Source: Diadema setosum | Taxonomy: Eukaryota > Echinodermata > Echinoidea > Diadematoida > Diadematidae | DNA length: 64,000 nucleotides | Reading direction: 5' to 3' | Assembly (NCBI RefSeq): GCF_964275005.1 | Contig: NC_092685.1 | Span: forward strand, 34,090,866-34,154,865 | In this document: one piece after another, positions 22,481-33,465 of the stretch | Layout: each line of letters begins with the position of its first letter | Position numbering within the stretch: position 1 is the stretch's first letter | Notes under the pieces: model-generated | Seen by the model: the letters and a program-made list of their open reading frames with translations, nothing else | Databases searched by the model: none | Told to the model about the DNA's origin: nothing | Made by a program: the position numbers and the translations under genes

Positions 22481-23507
22481 CAATCTGAGAAGTCCATTGT
22501 AGTTATACTCGATGGGGATACTTCTCGGATTATATGTGACCGTGCACCTCAAAACGAACATAAAGTCGCACACGCTGATTTTGAGTGAGGACTGAAAATA
22601 AGTGAAATGGGTCAACCTAGCCGAACTTGACTTTTTCATATTTTCTGAAAGAGCGGGTCTTCTTTTACATTATGCTCAAATTTGGTATCATAAAACGGGC
22701 AGGAAAGTGTGTTTTTTTAGCAGTTTATCTCGAATATTTTTGGTAGAATTGTGTGATTAGGTGTGTCTTTAGAATCCCTTTTTCATTTCTGAAAAACCTT
22801 GTCCACACTCTTCATTTTCAACTCTAATAACTTTTGAAAGGATAGTGCTACTGCTTTGAAAGTTGGCATTAATCATGGACAGAATAGGTTAATGAGGCAT
22901 GCTTAATTTCAGTTTAATCTGATAATCCCTTCATTGTTGTTACTCTGGTGGTTTACTTCCTGGTTTTGTTTTGTTTTTTCCCATTCATCGCACAGCCAGC
23001 ACGGTTTGGTAAAGATTAAGCGCTTGAATAGACACTGTACTTCACAGCCTCTTTTCTCAGTTCAGACTTTTCCTGAGTTTGTTCTTTCTGTCCAATATTT
23101 AGATAGGTTAGGAGAGTCCATTTGATTTGAGTTATACATCATTTTAAAGCTTAGAGTCTGCTCTTTCATAATATGGTCTTAACTAAATATTTGACATTTG
23201 AGAATGAGTATCTTTAGCAAACCTAAATCATCAGCACAGTCTCCATGGAGTTCTTGTACATGAGAAAAGATGAAAGTAAGGAGACTTCTAGCACTTCTGT
23301 CAAGCATGTACCCTGATGTCAAGACTCACTGTCAGAGGCATTCAGCTATTCTGAGTCATGTCAGTGTATCATAATATTTCAACTTTCACTCCTTTACTGC
23401 CAATCACTAACAACATTAAGCTTGAGGATAATGCCCTGAAGCTTTGTCATGAACACTTCACATACATATTGGCATGAAAGTAGGTTAAGTCATTCTTTTC
23501 CATATTA
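22481..23507. other. Dispersed non-coding repeat, no gene
   Basis: From about 22536 the phrase TATGTGACCGTGCACCTC looks like the terminus of a DNA-transposon-derived repeat, but its partner end was not located. The rest is T-rich with no open frame worth calling. 23508-23973 is the right subterminal zone of the 18.4-kb element. Confidence 0.35.
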
Positions 23508-23973
23508 GATGTGTGTGTAATTCTGTTACCATGTAATTCCGTTACCACAATTACAGTTTACAATTAGTTTGTTCGGGAAAAAACTTTTTTCAATTTTATA
23601 GTAACGGAATTACGTCAATTTGTCAGTAGATTTGGAAAGTTTCTCCAAAAGATATCATAATGAGAGTGACTGAATGCTTCATAAAATGTGATTGTTGAAG
23701 CAAAAGAAGAAAAATGTGGAAATATGGATAAAGTAGAGAGATATTTAAGTTGTTTCATTTTAAATTTTCATTTGATATTGTAGAATTTTAGATAAATACA
23801 ATTAAAAGTCTTCCAACTTTGAAAGTGTGTACAACAAAAACGAGGAAAGTTATTGGAAAAGGGTTTTTTGTTTCCGTAAATACCACAATCGGTCTGTATG
23901 GGAAACTTAAATTTCTGAGCATTTACTTTACTTTGAATTTTGCTGTTTTTGCCCCTCCAATACGGAATTGCCC

Positions 23974-24200
23974 TTTTACGTTCGAAATGAATAAGGTTAA
24001 CATTCACCTCCGTAAGATACTAAAATGAATGTCAGTCATTAGCTTTTACATTTGAAAATGATTAACGGTATATACAACATTAGGCTGCTGTAAGGTGTTA
24101 AAATACTAGTAAATGTTAGATGATTGCTTTTACTTAATCAGAAATAATAACGGTAACTTTCAGCTCTTTACAATGCCAAAAAAAATGTCGGATGTTTACC
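23974..24200 (+). repeat. 70-bp tandem array resumes
   Basis: About three diverged units (TTTTACGTTCGAAATGAATA, CCTCCGTAAGATACTAAAAT) continue the left array in the same orientation. They begin exactly at the right end of the 18.4-kb insertion. Units beyond about 24190 fade into AT-rich sequence. Confidence 0.75.
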
Positions 24201-24421
24201 AATATCTTCAAATGCCCCCACTTTATTATCAACTTACAAATGTAAGTTTTGACCACTTAATATAAGCATCAACTTTTATAATAATCTATAAGCCCATTTG
24301 CTAAATCTTAGAACTCAGAATAATGGTAAGATGATTGAATTTTCTATTCATTTATTTTAAACATACCATGGGTACCTGTATCACTTCAGTAATACTTAAT
24401 ATTTCTTTTTCTATATGTTTA

Positions 24422-24949
24422 CTAGTGTAAGATAGCTACAGGGTCAGGGACACAGACTGTAACCATGAGGCCTGCACGTTTCAAGTCCTGAGGAGCACAC
24501 TGCTTTATTATCAGGCTGACCTGCCCTCAGCAAATCTCAACATCATGAACATGATCTGCATAAACTGTATTTACATATTTACATATCTAAATAAACTAAG
24601 AGGACCAATAGGAGTAACAGAAATGGAAGAGACCAACTAAAATGAAAGAACCCAATTCATGAGACAACCAATGGAAACACACCGGATGACTGTGGCTAGA
24701 AGCTGGGGTGAGAACTGCAGACATGGAATGATAAAGGATCAGATGTGACAACAAGCTGAGGTGATAACTGTAAACATGAATGGGAAAGGAATAACATGGA
24801 TGGGGAAGGAATAAGAGTGGTGGGACAGAAATAGAATACAGGTTAATGAGATGTGGGACAACCTAAGAACCTAACCAAACTGAGGTACATGTACATTAAC
24901 AAACTTAGAAACTGGAAAGAAGGAGATAGGCTTTGCTGTCTTACACTAG
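24422..24949. mobile_element. 528-bp TIR element, unassigned
   Basis: The left end CTAGTGTAAGATAGC and right end GCTGTCTTACACTAG are inverted with one mismatch. The interior is purine-rich and non-coding. No clear target duplication was seen. It is a MITE-like unit whose family is not recognised. Confidence 0.6.
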
Positions 24950-24970
24950 GACCAATTTAGTTTTTCTTGA

Positions 24971-25002
24971 TTTTTTTTTTTTTTTTTTGGGGGGGGGGGG
25001 GG
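24971..25002 (+). repeat. T18-G14 homopolymer junction
   Basis: A run of 18 T is followed directly by a run of 14 G. An almost identical T17-G12 junction occurs at 44237-44265. The G run could form a quadruplex. Sequencing or assembly may misstate both lengths. Confidence 0.8.
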
Positions 25003-25061
25003 CCACCAGATTTTACTTTCGAGGCACAAAAAATAAAAATCAATTATTTTGGTGGCCCGAT

Positions 25062-25776
25062 TGGGCCACCAAAAATAAAAGTTAGTGTGGAGCCCTGCAC
25101 ATGCTATATATTGTATGTTAGTATGAGTTAGTTTCATTCGTATTCTGTGATATATCTGTGGTGTACCTGTGATGTATTTAATGTTTATTTTGCTGTGATA
25201 TCCGATGTACAAAGAATTTCCAGAGTGGACAATAAAGCAATCAATCAATCAATCAATCAATCAAATTAACAAGAATGGAGTTAGTGCGTTTTGCAATAAA
25301 ACTCTTCATAATTATGTCAATGCTTGTAGATTTGCTTTTTTGATCGGAAGTATAGAGCCTAGCTAGGAACACTAAAGCTTTTCCATATTTTGTGCATCGT
25401 ATTCTCCATCCTGTAATACTATTGTTTTATTTAGCCATAGAATTATGTTTCTGAGAATATTTTATACTCTTTTATTTGTTATTGCCATCAATTTTTGTGC
25501 TATTTTGTGGCTTGTTTGATGTCTTTTGCTTTGATTTATTCACTGGATTCACCGTCCCTGATTCACCCGATACTTCATCACTTGAATGACACTTTTTTAC
25601 ATAAAATAGTCGCATTAAACGATCAGCCTTATGTCAAGGATTATCTGTATTAAATTGTGATTATTTTACCCCTCCTTACCCGACCCTTCGTATATTAGGG
25701 CATGTTATTTACGAAATGTCGGGTAACGCGACCACCCGACGCGAACATGATCATCCGATGGAACGAAGTAAGCCCA
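25062..25776 (-). repeat. Right arm of 25-kb long inverted repeat
   Basis: The reverse complement of this arm matches 597-1640, except for about 280 bp present only on the left. It ends outward in GAACGAAGTAAGCCCA. It contains one ACCCGAC/TTCGTA dyad (25676-25726) and a plus-oriented copy of the retroposon tail. No transposase gene is seen. Confidence 0.65.
25080..25264 (+). mobile_element. Retroposon 3' end with (ATCA)n tail
   Basis: The inverted counterpart of 1445-1640. GTGGACAATAAAGC is followed by about seven ATCA repeats. This tail structure marks the 3' end of a LINE or SINE; no coding part remains. Confidence 0.5.
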
Positions 25777-26285
25777 CAGACACACACACGCTCACACATT
25801 TACATACATACACTCACACACAGGGAAACACACACACTCATATTTACAGCTACACACACAAGCACCGTCATGCACACAAAACTGAGCACAACTCAGGCAC
25901 ACACTTGTTCTGAGTACACGTATCCAGCAACCATCTCAAAGACTAGGGAGGTGTCGCCTCCTTGCAGCTGTAAGCAGAGCGTGTCTACTTTACAGCATGG
26001 GTATGCTTTGTACATACCGCAGCCCTATGGTTACAATATGACCCAAGATTAAAAGTGGGATCACACACAAAAATTCCAGACTTTGTTTGGGTGCAGTGTG
26101 GCAAGAGAGGGGTTTTCTAGTGTACATACATTGTACATACAATAGAATATTTCCTGGTCAAATACATCATTCTTCTCCCCTACCAACTTCCCTGCAAACT
26201 CCTATAACACATAACTATAAAAATAAAATTACATACACATTACACAGCACTGAGAATAAAAAATCTGCTACAAATCACTAAGATA
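25777..26285. other. CA-rich simple sequence and unique spacer
   Basis: 25777-25900 is rich in CACACA and CATACA words, an imperfect dinucleotide repeat. The remainder is ordinary AT-rich DNA without a supported gene. The open frames over the CA-rich part are low-complexity Thr/His strings and are not called. Confidence 0.5.
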
Positions 26286-26645
26286 ATCATCCAGTACATC
26301 AATAAAATACGGATTTGCACTTTTCTTAAACTAGTCAGTTTTACAATACAATTGAGAATATTTTGTAACATTTCTTAGGTTGATATTAACGTCTCTTTGA
26401 TCAGGTAACCACAATGAATAAATGGGGTGCTTTTCTAGTTGCAAAACAAAATCTAAGCACAATTTCATTCTCCTTTCTTTTAAAGATAATAAATTGCACA
26501 CTTGCAGGGCCTCCTCATATGTAGCATAATTACAACCTAATATAATTTTCAATACACGTTTTTGAATCTTTTCTATAACCTCTGTGTGTTTTTTTGTAAG
26601 ACTTGAATGAAAAAGTGGGGCACAATATTCTAAAACAGGTCTGAT
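26286..26645 (-). pseudogene. LINE reverse-transcriptase C-terminus (CR1/L2-like)
   Basis: Reading from about 26645 down to 26331, an uninterrupted frame gives RPVLEYCAPLFHSSLTKKH, then EVIEKIQKRVLKIILG and further sequence to a stop. This wording (PVLEY..P.F, EKIQKR) is typical of the post-RT C-terminal region of CR1/L2-type LINEs. There is no upstream RT domain: the 5' side is cut off at a TA repeat (about 26645-26661). It has no start codon or promoter of its own, so it is a dead 3' fragment. Confidence 0.8.
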
Positions 26646-26699
26646 ATATATATATATATATGTCTAGGGACATGCAGGAGGCTAACACAGCAACTTTTG

Positions 26700-27290
26700 G
26701 AGGTCAAAAACATCTGGCGTCATCCAGGGACTGGCCTGTTGGCAGAGCAATCCGGGATGGTTCATGTGGCTGCCGTGTAGTTGCTGTGAAGGTCCGTGTG
26801 GCATGTGTGGCTACCCGGAACGGTTGTGTAGGCGCCCTGAGTATCCTTGGCAGTCCAAGGACAGTCACGGATCATCAAGGCAGCTACACGGACCTACACG
26901 GCAGCCACACGGCAACTACACGGACTATCACATTCAAACACAGTATTACAGGGATAAACAGGGATCTACATGATCCCTACCTGATGAGAATGAGAAGATT
27001 GATGAAAACCTAAAATCAGCTCGCTTTATATGGCAGATTTTTGTCTGCCCGTGTGGTTCGTGTAGATGCCGTGCTCTTCCGACATGAACCGTGTAAGCGC
27101 CGTGTAGATGCCGTTCTGTTCCGGCCTTATCTGTGTAGCTGCCGTGTTGATACCGTGTGTACAGTCATCAACGCTCGTCGACGCTCCATCAAGGGCAAAA
27201 CTATCCCGGAACTCCCCGGATCATCGCTGGCATAATCCAGGGATTGTCGTGTAGATCCTTGAGGATCCGTGTTTTTGTGACTGGAGCTTT
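26700..27290. repeat. Degenerate CCGTGTAG-rich region with inverted symmetry
   Basis: Short words such as CTGCCGTGTAG, CCGTGTGGC and their complements CTACACGGCAGCC recur many times. The part before about 26845 is largely mirrored after it, so the region can fold back. A weaker relative of the wording is at 60930-61100. It is not coding, and its family is not recognised. Confidence 0.5.
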
Positions 27291-27639
27291 AAGCCCATGG
27301 AAATTCTTGAACATTAGAGTCTTTAGCAGCATCTTCTGATATAAAATTAACTCTTTGAGAGAAACCTGTATAATTTTGCATCAGTCACTGTAAATACATG
27401 TCTGTCATGGAATAACCATTAGGGTGCAATTAAAACAAATGCTCATTGACAATTAATGATCAGAAGTATAACCATTCACTAGTTAATATGACTGACTGAG
27501 TTGGAGTAGTATGACTTATTTGAATGTTGATAAATGCACCATCATTTGAAGAAATGTTTACTATCACAAATGAACACATCTACTGATCTAAGACTGTTTA
27601 CAGGGTGGTCCACAACTTGAAATTTTAGCATGTCGCAGG

Positions 27640-28390
27640 GGAAAAAAGTGATCTTGCGCGTGAAAGTATGTGCGCGCGAAGTCCCTTGCGGCCAGGGTCC
27701 AGGGCCCGCTTAAGGGCCCTGGAAGCTCTAGGGTTCTAGATGCTCTCTGGTGCTATCTTAGCCTTATTTTGAACACTTTGATCACCAATCTCCATGATCA
27801 CTCTGCAATGCCAGGATAAAAATCATTAATATATTTGAAAAATTATTGTTTCACTATGACATAAGATTTTAAATTGTTCTTGAAATGTTAATATATCGTC
27901 CTTACTCCTAAGACCTTTTGAATATATTTTCAATATGATAACTAGTATTATACAACGTCCAAGTAGATCCTTGTAATTTGATTGGAGGATTGTTGGTGAT
28001 GTGATATTAAATAAGCACTCCATTCAACGCGCCGTGCAATTTTGGTTCTATTTTTGCGTGCAACTTGGTTCGATTTTTTTGTTCTATTCCACGGTTCGAG
28101 AAATTGTATGGTACTGCGTGTACTGTGTGTTGCATATTGAGGATCGCATGCAGCTAGCGCAGGTACGTGTGCGGTACATGCATGCGCGTACGTAGGCCTA
28201 CGTAGTGCTAGTGTACGTGTATGACGAGCGCTAGTATAGCTGTGACCTGTATCGACACTGATTGCACAAGCCAGAAAGAGAATCGCAGTGGATCCACATG
28301 TAAGTATGGCTATATTTTTCATACATATAGGCCCTATAGACTTCTAGGCCTACTTAGACCAAAAAGATCTACTTGGACGTTGTATAAATC
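27640..28390. other. Interior spacer, no gene seen
   Basis: 27660-27740 is GC-rich with GGGCCC-containing self-complementary words (CCAGGGCCCGC, GGGCCCTGG). The rest is AT-rich. Several open frames overlap on both strands around 27950-28490, but none shows a domain or splice-bounded structure. Confidence 0.3.
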
Positions 28391-28551
28391 AAATAGTGTA
28401 TGGTCTTTACTCGTGCAATGGAACGAGATTTCGCACTCGGTGAAAGATGAGGCGCACTATTCAACTCGGCTTCGCCTCGTTGAATAGAGCGCCTCTATCT
28501 TTCACCTCGTGCGAAATCTCGTACCATTGCACTCGTGACCATTCACTATTT
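28391..28551. repeat. 161-bp long-stem hairpin
   Basis: The left and right halves are inverted copies: AAATAGTG at both outer ends, GTGCAATGGAACGAGATTTC against GAAATCTCGTACCATTGCAC, and a loop around CGGCTTCGCC. The stem is about 70 bp with few mismatches. It could be a small fold-back MITE or a source of a double-stranded RNA if transcribed; nothing shows transcription. Confidence 0.8.
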
Positions 28552-29248
28552 GTATACTACTAGTATCAAAAGAAGCACTGGCAGAGGCAGCAGTACTAAA
28601 ACTTGCTAATTTCTGATTGCTGCATTATCATGAAATCACAAAGTTACCCGTCCAATTCAGTGGGAATGGTATGAGGGGGGAAAGTATGCAGCCCGCATGT
28701 GGCCAATATTTCAGTAGTCTCTTGGCTCTCATCTAGCTCGGATCGGAAACATCGCATCAGCGAAGCGCGGAAGCCTTCGCTAATGCTCAACACAGATAAA
28801 TCGCAGCTGAAAATGCCATTAAATGTGACATTTTCACGGAGATGTAATGAGCGTTGTGAGGGGCATATTCTCACAGAAACAATGCAAAAACTCCATACCT
28901 TTTGTTGGCAGCAGTTCCTAAATAATAAATGAAAGCGAAGTAGGTGCCGATGGTGAAGGCTCCGTTTTCTTTTAGGCCTTTCCTGTTTCACCGTTGCAAT
29001 ATACTAGTAATTAGCAATGTCTATACATCGCAACAACGCGCGCCGTGTACTAGTAGTGTTTTTGCTTTCTCGCCATCTGCTCGACCACGTAGTAGTCCTA
29101 TTGCATGCAGATGCGCGAGAAGCGAGAACTTTCGGAACATCGTTGCACTTTCCTTTCTGGGTATACTGCGGTAGTTTGGCCATGACATCAAAGAGATATC
29201 GTACAAAAATGTACCTCCATGATTACACGAGTGATGGTCGTTATTCCT
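28552..29248. other. Unique-looking spacer, no supported gene
   Basis: Balanced base composition with several short open frames on both strands (for example around 28644-28991 minus and 28944-29174 plus), but none has a recognisable domain. An unrecognised short exon cannot be excluded. Confidence 0.3.
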
Positions 29249-30520
29249 GAGGTTTGTTTAATCATAAAGTGAAACGATTCATTACTGAGTACTTCGAAGG
29301 TTTGTTAATCGAAAACAACAGCTACAGCAAAGGTCGGTACTACAGATGAATGTTCAAAATAAACAAAACTGATTTAGTTCAGAGATTAACAAACATTTTT
29401 CTCTTTATTATTTTCCTATCAACGAATCTTCAGTAAAGAATCTAGTATTATCTATCATTGTTATTGTTTCGGAATAACAAACCTTCAGAGTAAGAAAACT
29501 GTAACCGTCTTGGGCCGTTGTTGTATTCTGAAATTATACTGGTAGAACGTTTGAAATAACAAAACTGATTTTGTTTGGATGTAAACGAACATTTCTCCTT
29601 TATCATTTTTCGATTAAAGATCATTCAGAATTAAGAATGCAGAGTATTATTTTATCATTATTCTTTCGAAGTAACGAACCCTCAGAGTACGAAAACTGTA
29701 ACCGTTTTGGGACCGAAGTTTTATTCCGAAATTATACTGGCAGAACGTTCAAAATAACAAAACTGATTTTGTTTGGAAATAAACGAACATTTCTTCTTTA
29801 TCATTTACCGATAAACGATCGTTCAGAATTAAGAATCTATAGTATTTTATCATAATCATTCTTTCGGATTAACGAACCTTCAGAGAAAAAGAAAACTGTA
29901 ACCGTTTTGGGGCCATCGTTTTATTCCAAAATATCACTGGCAGAACGTTCGAAATAACAAAACTGATTTCGTTGTGAAATTAACGGACATTTTTTCTTTA
30001 TTATTTTTGGATTAATGAACCTTCAGAATAAAGAATCTATAGCATTATTTTATCATTATTATTTCTGTCGGAGTAACGAACCCTCAGAGTACGAAAACTA
30101 ACTGTTTTGTGCCATCGTTTTAGTCCGAAATTTCACTGGCAGAACGTTCGAAAGGACAACTGATTTCGTTTTGAAATTTACGGACATTTTTTTTCTTTAT
30201 TTATTTTTTTGTTAATGAACCTTCAGAATAAAGAATCTAGTACTATTTCATTACTATTTTTTCTGTCAAAGTAACAAACCCTCAGAGTAAGAAAACTGTA
30301 ACTTTTTTCCAAAATTTCACTGGCAGAATGTTCGAAATAACAAATTAAACTAATTTCATTTGGAAATTAAGGGATATTGTTTCTTTATTATTTTCCGATT
30401 AACGAACCTTCAGAATAATAAGGAATGTAGTATTATTCTATCATTATTTCGGAGCAAACACCGTTTTGGGGCCATCGCTTTATTCCAAAATTTCACTGGC
30501 AGTGAACAGAACACTGGCTA
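29249..30520 (+). repeat. About 198-bp tandem array
   Basis: Roughly six units. The phrase ACGAACCCTCAGAGTACGAA and variants occurs near 29480, 29675, 29870, 30073 and 30272, a spacing of about 197-200 bp. Each unit also holds TTTCACTGGCAGAACGTTCG and ATTAACGAACCTTCAGAATA. The units are diverged by substitutions and small gaps. It is non-coding. Confidence 0.85.
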
Positions 30521-31953
30521 ACCAAACTGCCTTGTGTGAATGTGAAAAACATTGTTTACTTTCACTAAATCAAGAACTGATCTGGAAGGAGAACAATTCA
30601 TGTGTTAACGAAAATCAAAACTGCATCACAAAATGATATGTATGCCTAGGTCATCATTGCTAAAGAGAATAACATTTCGCTTTCTCCCGTAAAAAAAAAA
30701 AAAGAAGAAAATGCTCGACAGTTAAGTGCATGAAATGTCAAAATAATATTTTTTTTTACATTACGTGAACAACCAGACATTCTTTATTATTATTATAAAT
30801 AGATAAAGAATGTTTGGTTGTTCATGTCAAAACGTTGGCCTCTGCGTGCGGTATCCATTATCAATTTATGCGGGAAAAGCGTAGCTCCTTGAAGCAAGAG
30901 CATGAAAAAAATGAAACAACACACACACAAAAAAAAAAACCACCAAACTTCCCTAATTAACATTAATATAATACATTAATACGTTGTGTTCATGAATCCC
31001 AAACGGATCCATTTTCAAACATTTGCAGTGATTGGGACAGAAAAGGAATGTAAGTATGAAATGGAAAGGAGAGCAAACTTCATATGGGTGATGGAGAACA
31101 AATATTTCAATAATGAACTAGAAAAGGGGGAAGAGAGAGGGCTCAGAACTCTGCCCATCTATGGATCATTATACCTAAATTAAACTATTTATTCCTTACA
31201 TTATCAAAATTTCCGAGAAAATTGAATTCAAGTCCATTCAAAACTTTTTTGAGTTATCTAGCAGGGAAGAAAAAAATGAACCTTGGTGGTGATATTAACT
31301 GATGCTGGTGTAGAGAAAAACAAAGACAGCTTGCTCAAAGATGCTTCCTTCTTTCAGTTTATTTTCTCCCCTGTCATTCCTATCGTTCTCCTCCCAAGAA
31401 CCCCTGCCATGCATGGACGATGAACAAAACATAATGTTACCGACGCTGCAATAAAAAAAAAGAGAAAGAAACACATGCTCGAGGCAAATTATCTACACTT
31501 TTCAAGTTGAACAAATCAATGTTCGTAATGAAGAATTAAAAAAAACCCACACAACCACAGGCAGTGGGGAAACTTGATATCATGGCATGTGGAAATTTCC
31601 ACGAAAGCCAGGTGTCAGATAAAGGAATGCCGCGCATACTCCCACCTTATACTTCAGTGGTCATAAAAAGCGTGTAAATAGCATGTAAACCAGCTAGGAA
31701 CAGCGATGAATGATTAGTTATTTTCTGCCCATGGCATGCAGGCCCCCTAACCCTGTTAACAAACCAAGCCAGAAGCATGTGGAGCATTACGTACGTTGAA
31801 CTTGAAAGACCATCATGACAGAATTACTAATTTCGGCCAGGAGAAGGAAAATGGAATATTCACTGACGTTTACAAATCCATGGAAAGTGAAAAGGCTCAA
31901 ATGGAACGCATGGCTTTTTCAATAAAACAAGGAAAGGTAGAAATGTAATATAT
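30521..31953. other. AT-rich spacer with a 22-bp-stem hairpin
   Basis: 30766-30787 (TGAACAACCAGACATTCTTT) pairs with 30803-30824, with one G-T pair, around a short AT loop. Poly-A tracts occur at 30690-30705 and 30935-30945. The 65-codon plus-strand frame at 30986-31183 shows no domain. Nothing else is supported. Confidence 0.5.
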
Positions 31954-33013
31954 GTCCCCGCCGGAAGTAGCATTTAGTAGCAAAATGTACGATATAGGTA
32001 AAAAGATCAAGGTCAAAGGTCAAAGAAGTCAAAGGTCAAAATGCTATGTAGAAGTTTTGAAGCCCTCACCTAGTGTCATCACATAAAGCAAACGGAATAG
32101 AAATCGGGTTAGAAATGGCGAAGGAGTAGCATTTTGTAGCCAATGTACAATATAGGTAAAAAATCAAGGTCAAAGGTCAAAGAAGTCAAAGGTCAAAATT
32201 CTGCGTAGAAGTTTTGAAGCCCTCACCTAGTGCCATCACATAAAGCAAACGGAATCGAAATCGGGTTAGAAATGGCGAAGGAGTAGCATTTGGTAGCAAA
32301 ATGTACAATACAGGTCAAAAATCAAGGTCAGAGGTCAAAGAAGTCAAAGGTCAAAATTCTGTGTAGAAGTTTTGAAGCCCTCACCTAGTGCCATCACTTA
32401 AAGCAAACAGACTTGAAATCGGGTTACAAATGGCGAAGGAGTAGCATTTTGTAGGAAAATGTACAATATAGGTCAAAAATCAAGGTCAAAGGTCAAAGAA
32501 GTCAAAGGTCAAAATTCTGTGTAGAAGTTTTGAAGCCCTCACCTAGTGCCATCACATAAAGCAAACGGAATCGAAATCGGGTTAGAAATGGCGAAGGAGT
32601 AGCATTTTGTAGGCAATGTACAATATAGGTCAAAAATCAAGGTCAAAGGTCAAAGAAGTCAAAGGTCAAAATTCTGTGTACAAGTTTTGAAGCCCTCACC
32701 TAGTGCAATCATCAAAAGCAAACGGAATCAAAATCGGGTTAGAAATGGCGAAGGAGTAGCATTTTGAAGCAAAATGTACAATATAGGTCAAAGGTCAAGG
32801 TCAAAGGTCACAACTGAAATTCTGTATAGAAGTTTCAAAGCTCCCATGTAGTGCTATCATATACAGCAAACAGAATCAAAATCGGGTTCGAAATGGCGAA
32901 GGAGTAGCATTTTGAACATTTTGATCACACAAGGACGCACGGACGGACAGACGGACACACACACGTACGGAGCCCGTTTCATAGTCCCCTGCTCGAACTC
33001 GTTCGGCGGGGAC
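31954..33013 (+). mobile_element. TIR element with 157-bp minisatellite (family 1, copy B)
   Basis: The same ends as copy A (GTCCCCGCCG and CGGCGGGGAC) and the same 3' hairpin (32984-33013). It has six units, starting near 31967, 32126, 32283, 32438, 32595 and 32751. Five contain AGGTCAAAGGTCA and one has AGGTCAGAGGTCA. The closing GGACGGACAGACGG run is present. The copy-number difference (six against seven) points to expansion or contraction of the internal array after or during transposition. It is non-coding. Confidence 0.8.
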
Positions 33014-33112
33014 AAAAACAACTCACTGAATCTACAAAAAAAAAAAAAATAAACGATTTGCATTTGCTTACTCCATCGCACGTTTTCTTTCTTTTTTTTT
33101 TTTTAACGAAAG

Positions 33113-33465
33113 ATGGAGGTAATTTTCTCTCTGCGGCAATGCTTTGAACGCATCTAATTTTGCGTCATTGCCAATGGCAAGCTTCCTAAAGAATTGATAC
33201 AAATCCTTTCAAATATACAAAACAAAAAAGTCAAAAAATCCTGGATCCTGGCGGTGAATTCCGGTGGTATTATAAATCCTGGTCACTACCAAAATTTAGT
33301 CATCTGTTCCTTGCGCCATTTTACCAACCAACTGTTCCTGAAAATGTCATCCTAATCTGTTCCCAAATTTTGACTTATTTTGCGAATAGAGAGACAGACA
33401 GGCGCAGGCAGACAAACGAACACACAAACCAAAGCAGCAAAAAAATACAACCTTTGGCAGAGGGG
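33113..33465 (+). mobile_element. Family 4 hairpin-ended element
   Basis: It shares CACTACCAAAATTTAGTCATC and the following wording with 47215-47645, and ends in ACCTTTGGCAGAGG, a weak hairpin like the ACCTCC/GGAGGT end of that copy. A GACAGACAGGCGCAGGCAGAC run lies just before the end, as in family 1. No reading frame is supported. Confidence 0.5.

Larger units (their letters stand above)
5580..23973. mobile_element. 18.4-kb composite with short TIRs, inserted in the 70-bp array
   Basis: The left end is GGGCAATTCCG and the right end (23963-23973) is CGGAATTGCCC. TTTT precedes the left end (5576-5579) and follows the right end (23974-23977). In intact array units TTTGCTTTTACGTTCGG is continuous, so TTTT reads as a 4-bp target duplication and the array records the empty site. 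Near both ends the motif GTAACGGAATTAC recurs (5591, 5772, 23600), with reverse-complement forms near 23508 and 23530. No transposase gene was recognised. Most of the length is later insertions: a BEL/Pao fossil, a TTAA MITE and a DIRS fossil with its own insertions. The superfamily is not assigned. Confidence 0.65.

Noticed and set aside
24422-24949. A CACTA-type transposon
   Set aside because: The ends read CTAGTG outward at the left rather than CACTA, and no 3-bp target duplication is visible.
597-25776. A Polinton/Maverick, suggested by long inverted arms and large size
   Set aside because: No polymerase B, integrase, ATPase, protease or capsid-like frame is seen, and the ends do not start with the usual AG.
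25702-26052. Thr/His-rich open frames at the CA-rich tract
   Set aside because: The frames follow a CACACA microsatellite; composition alone keeps them open.
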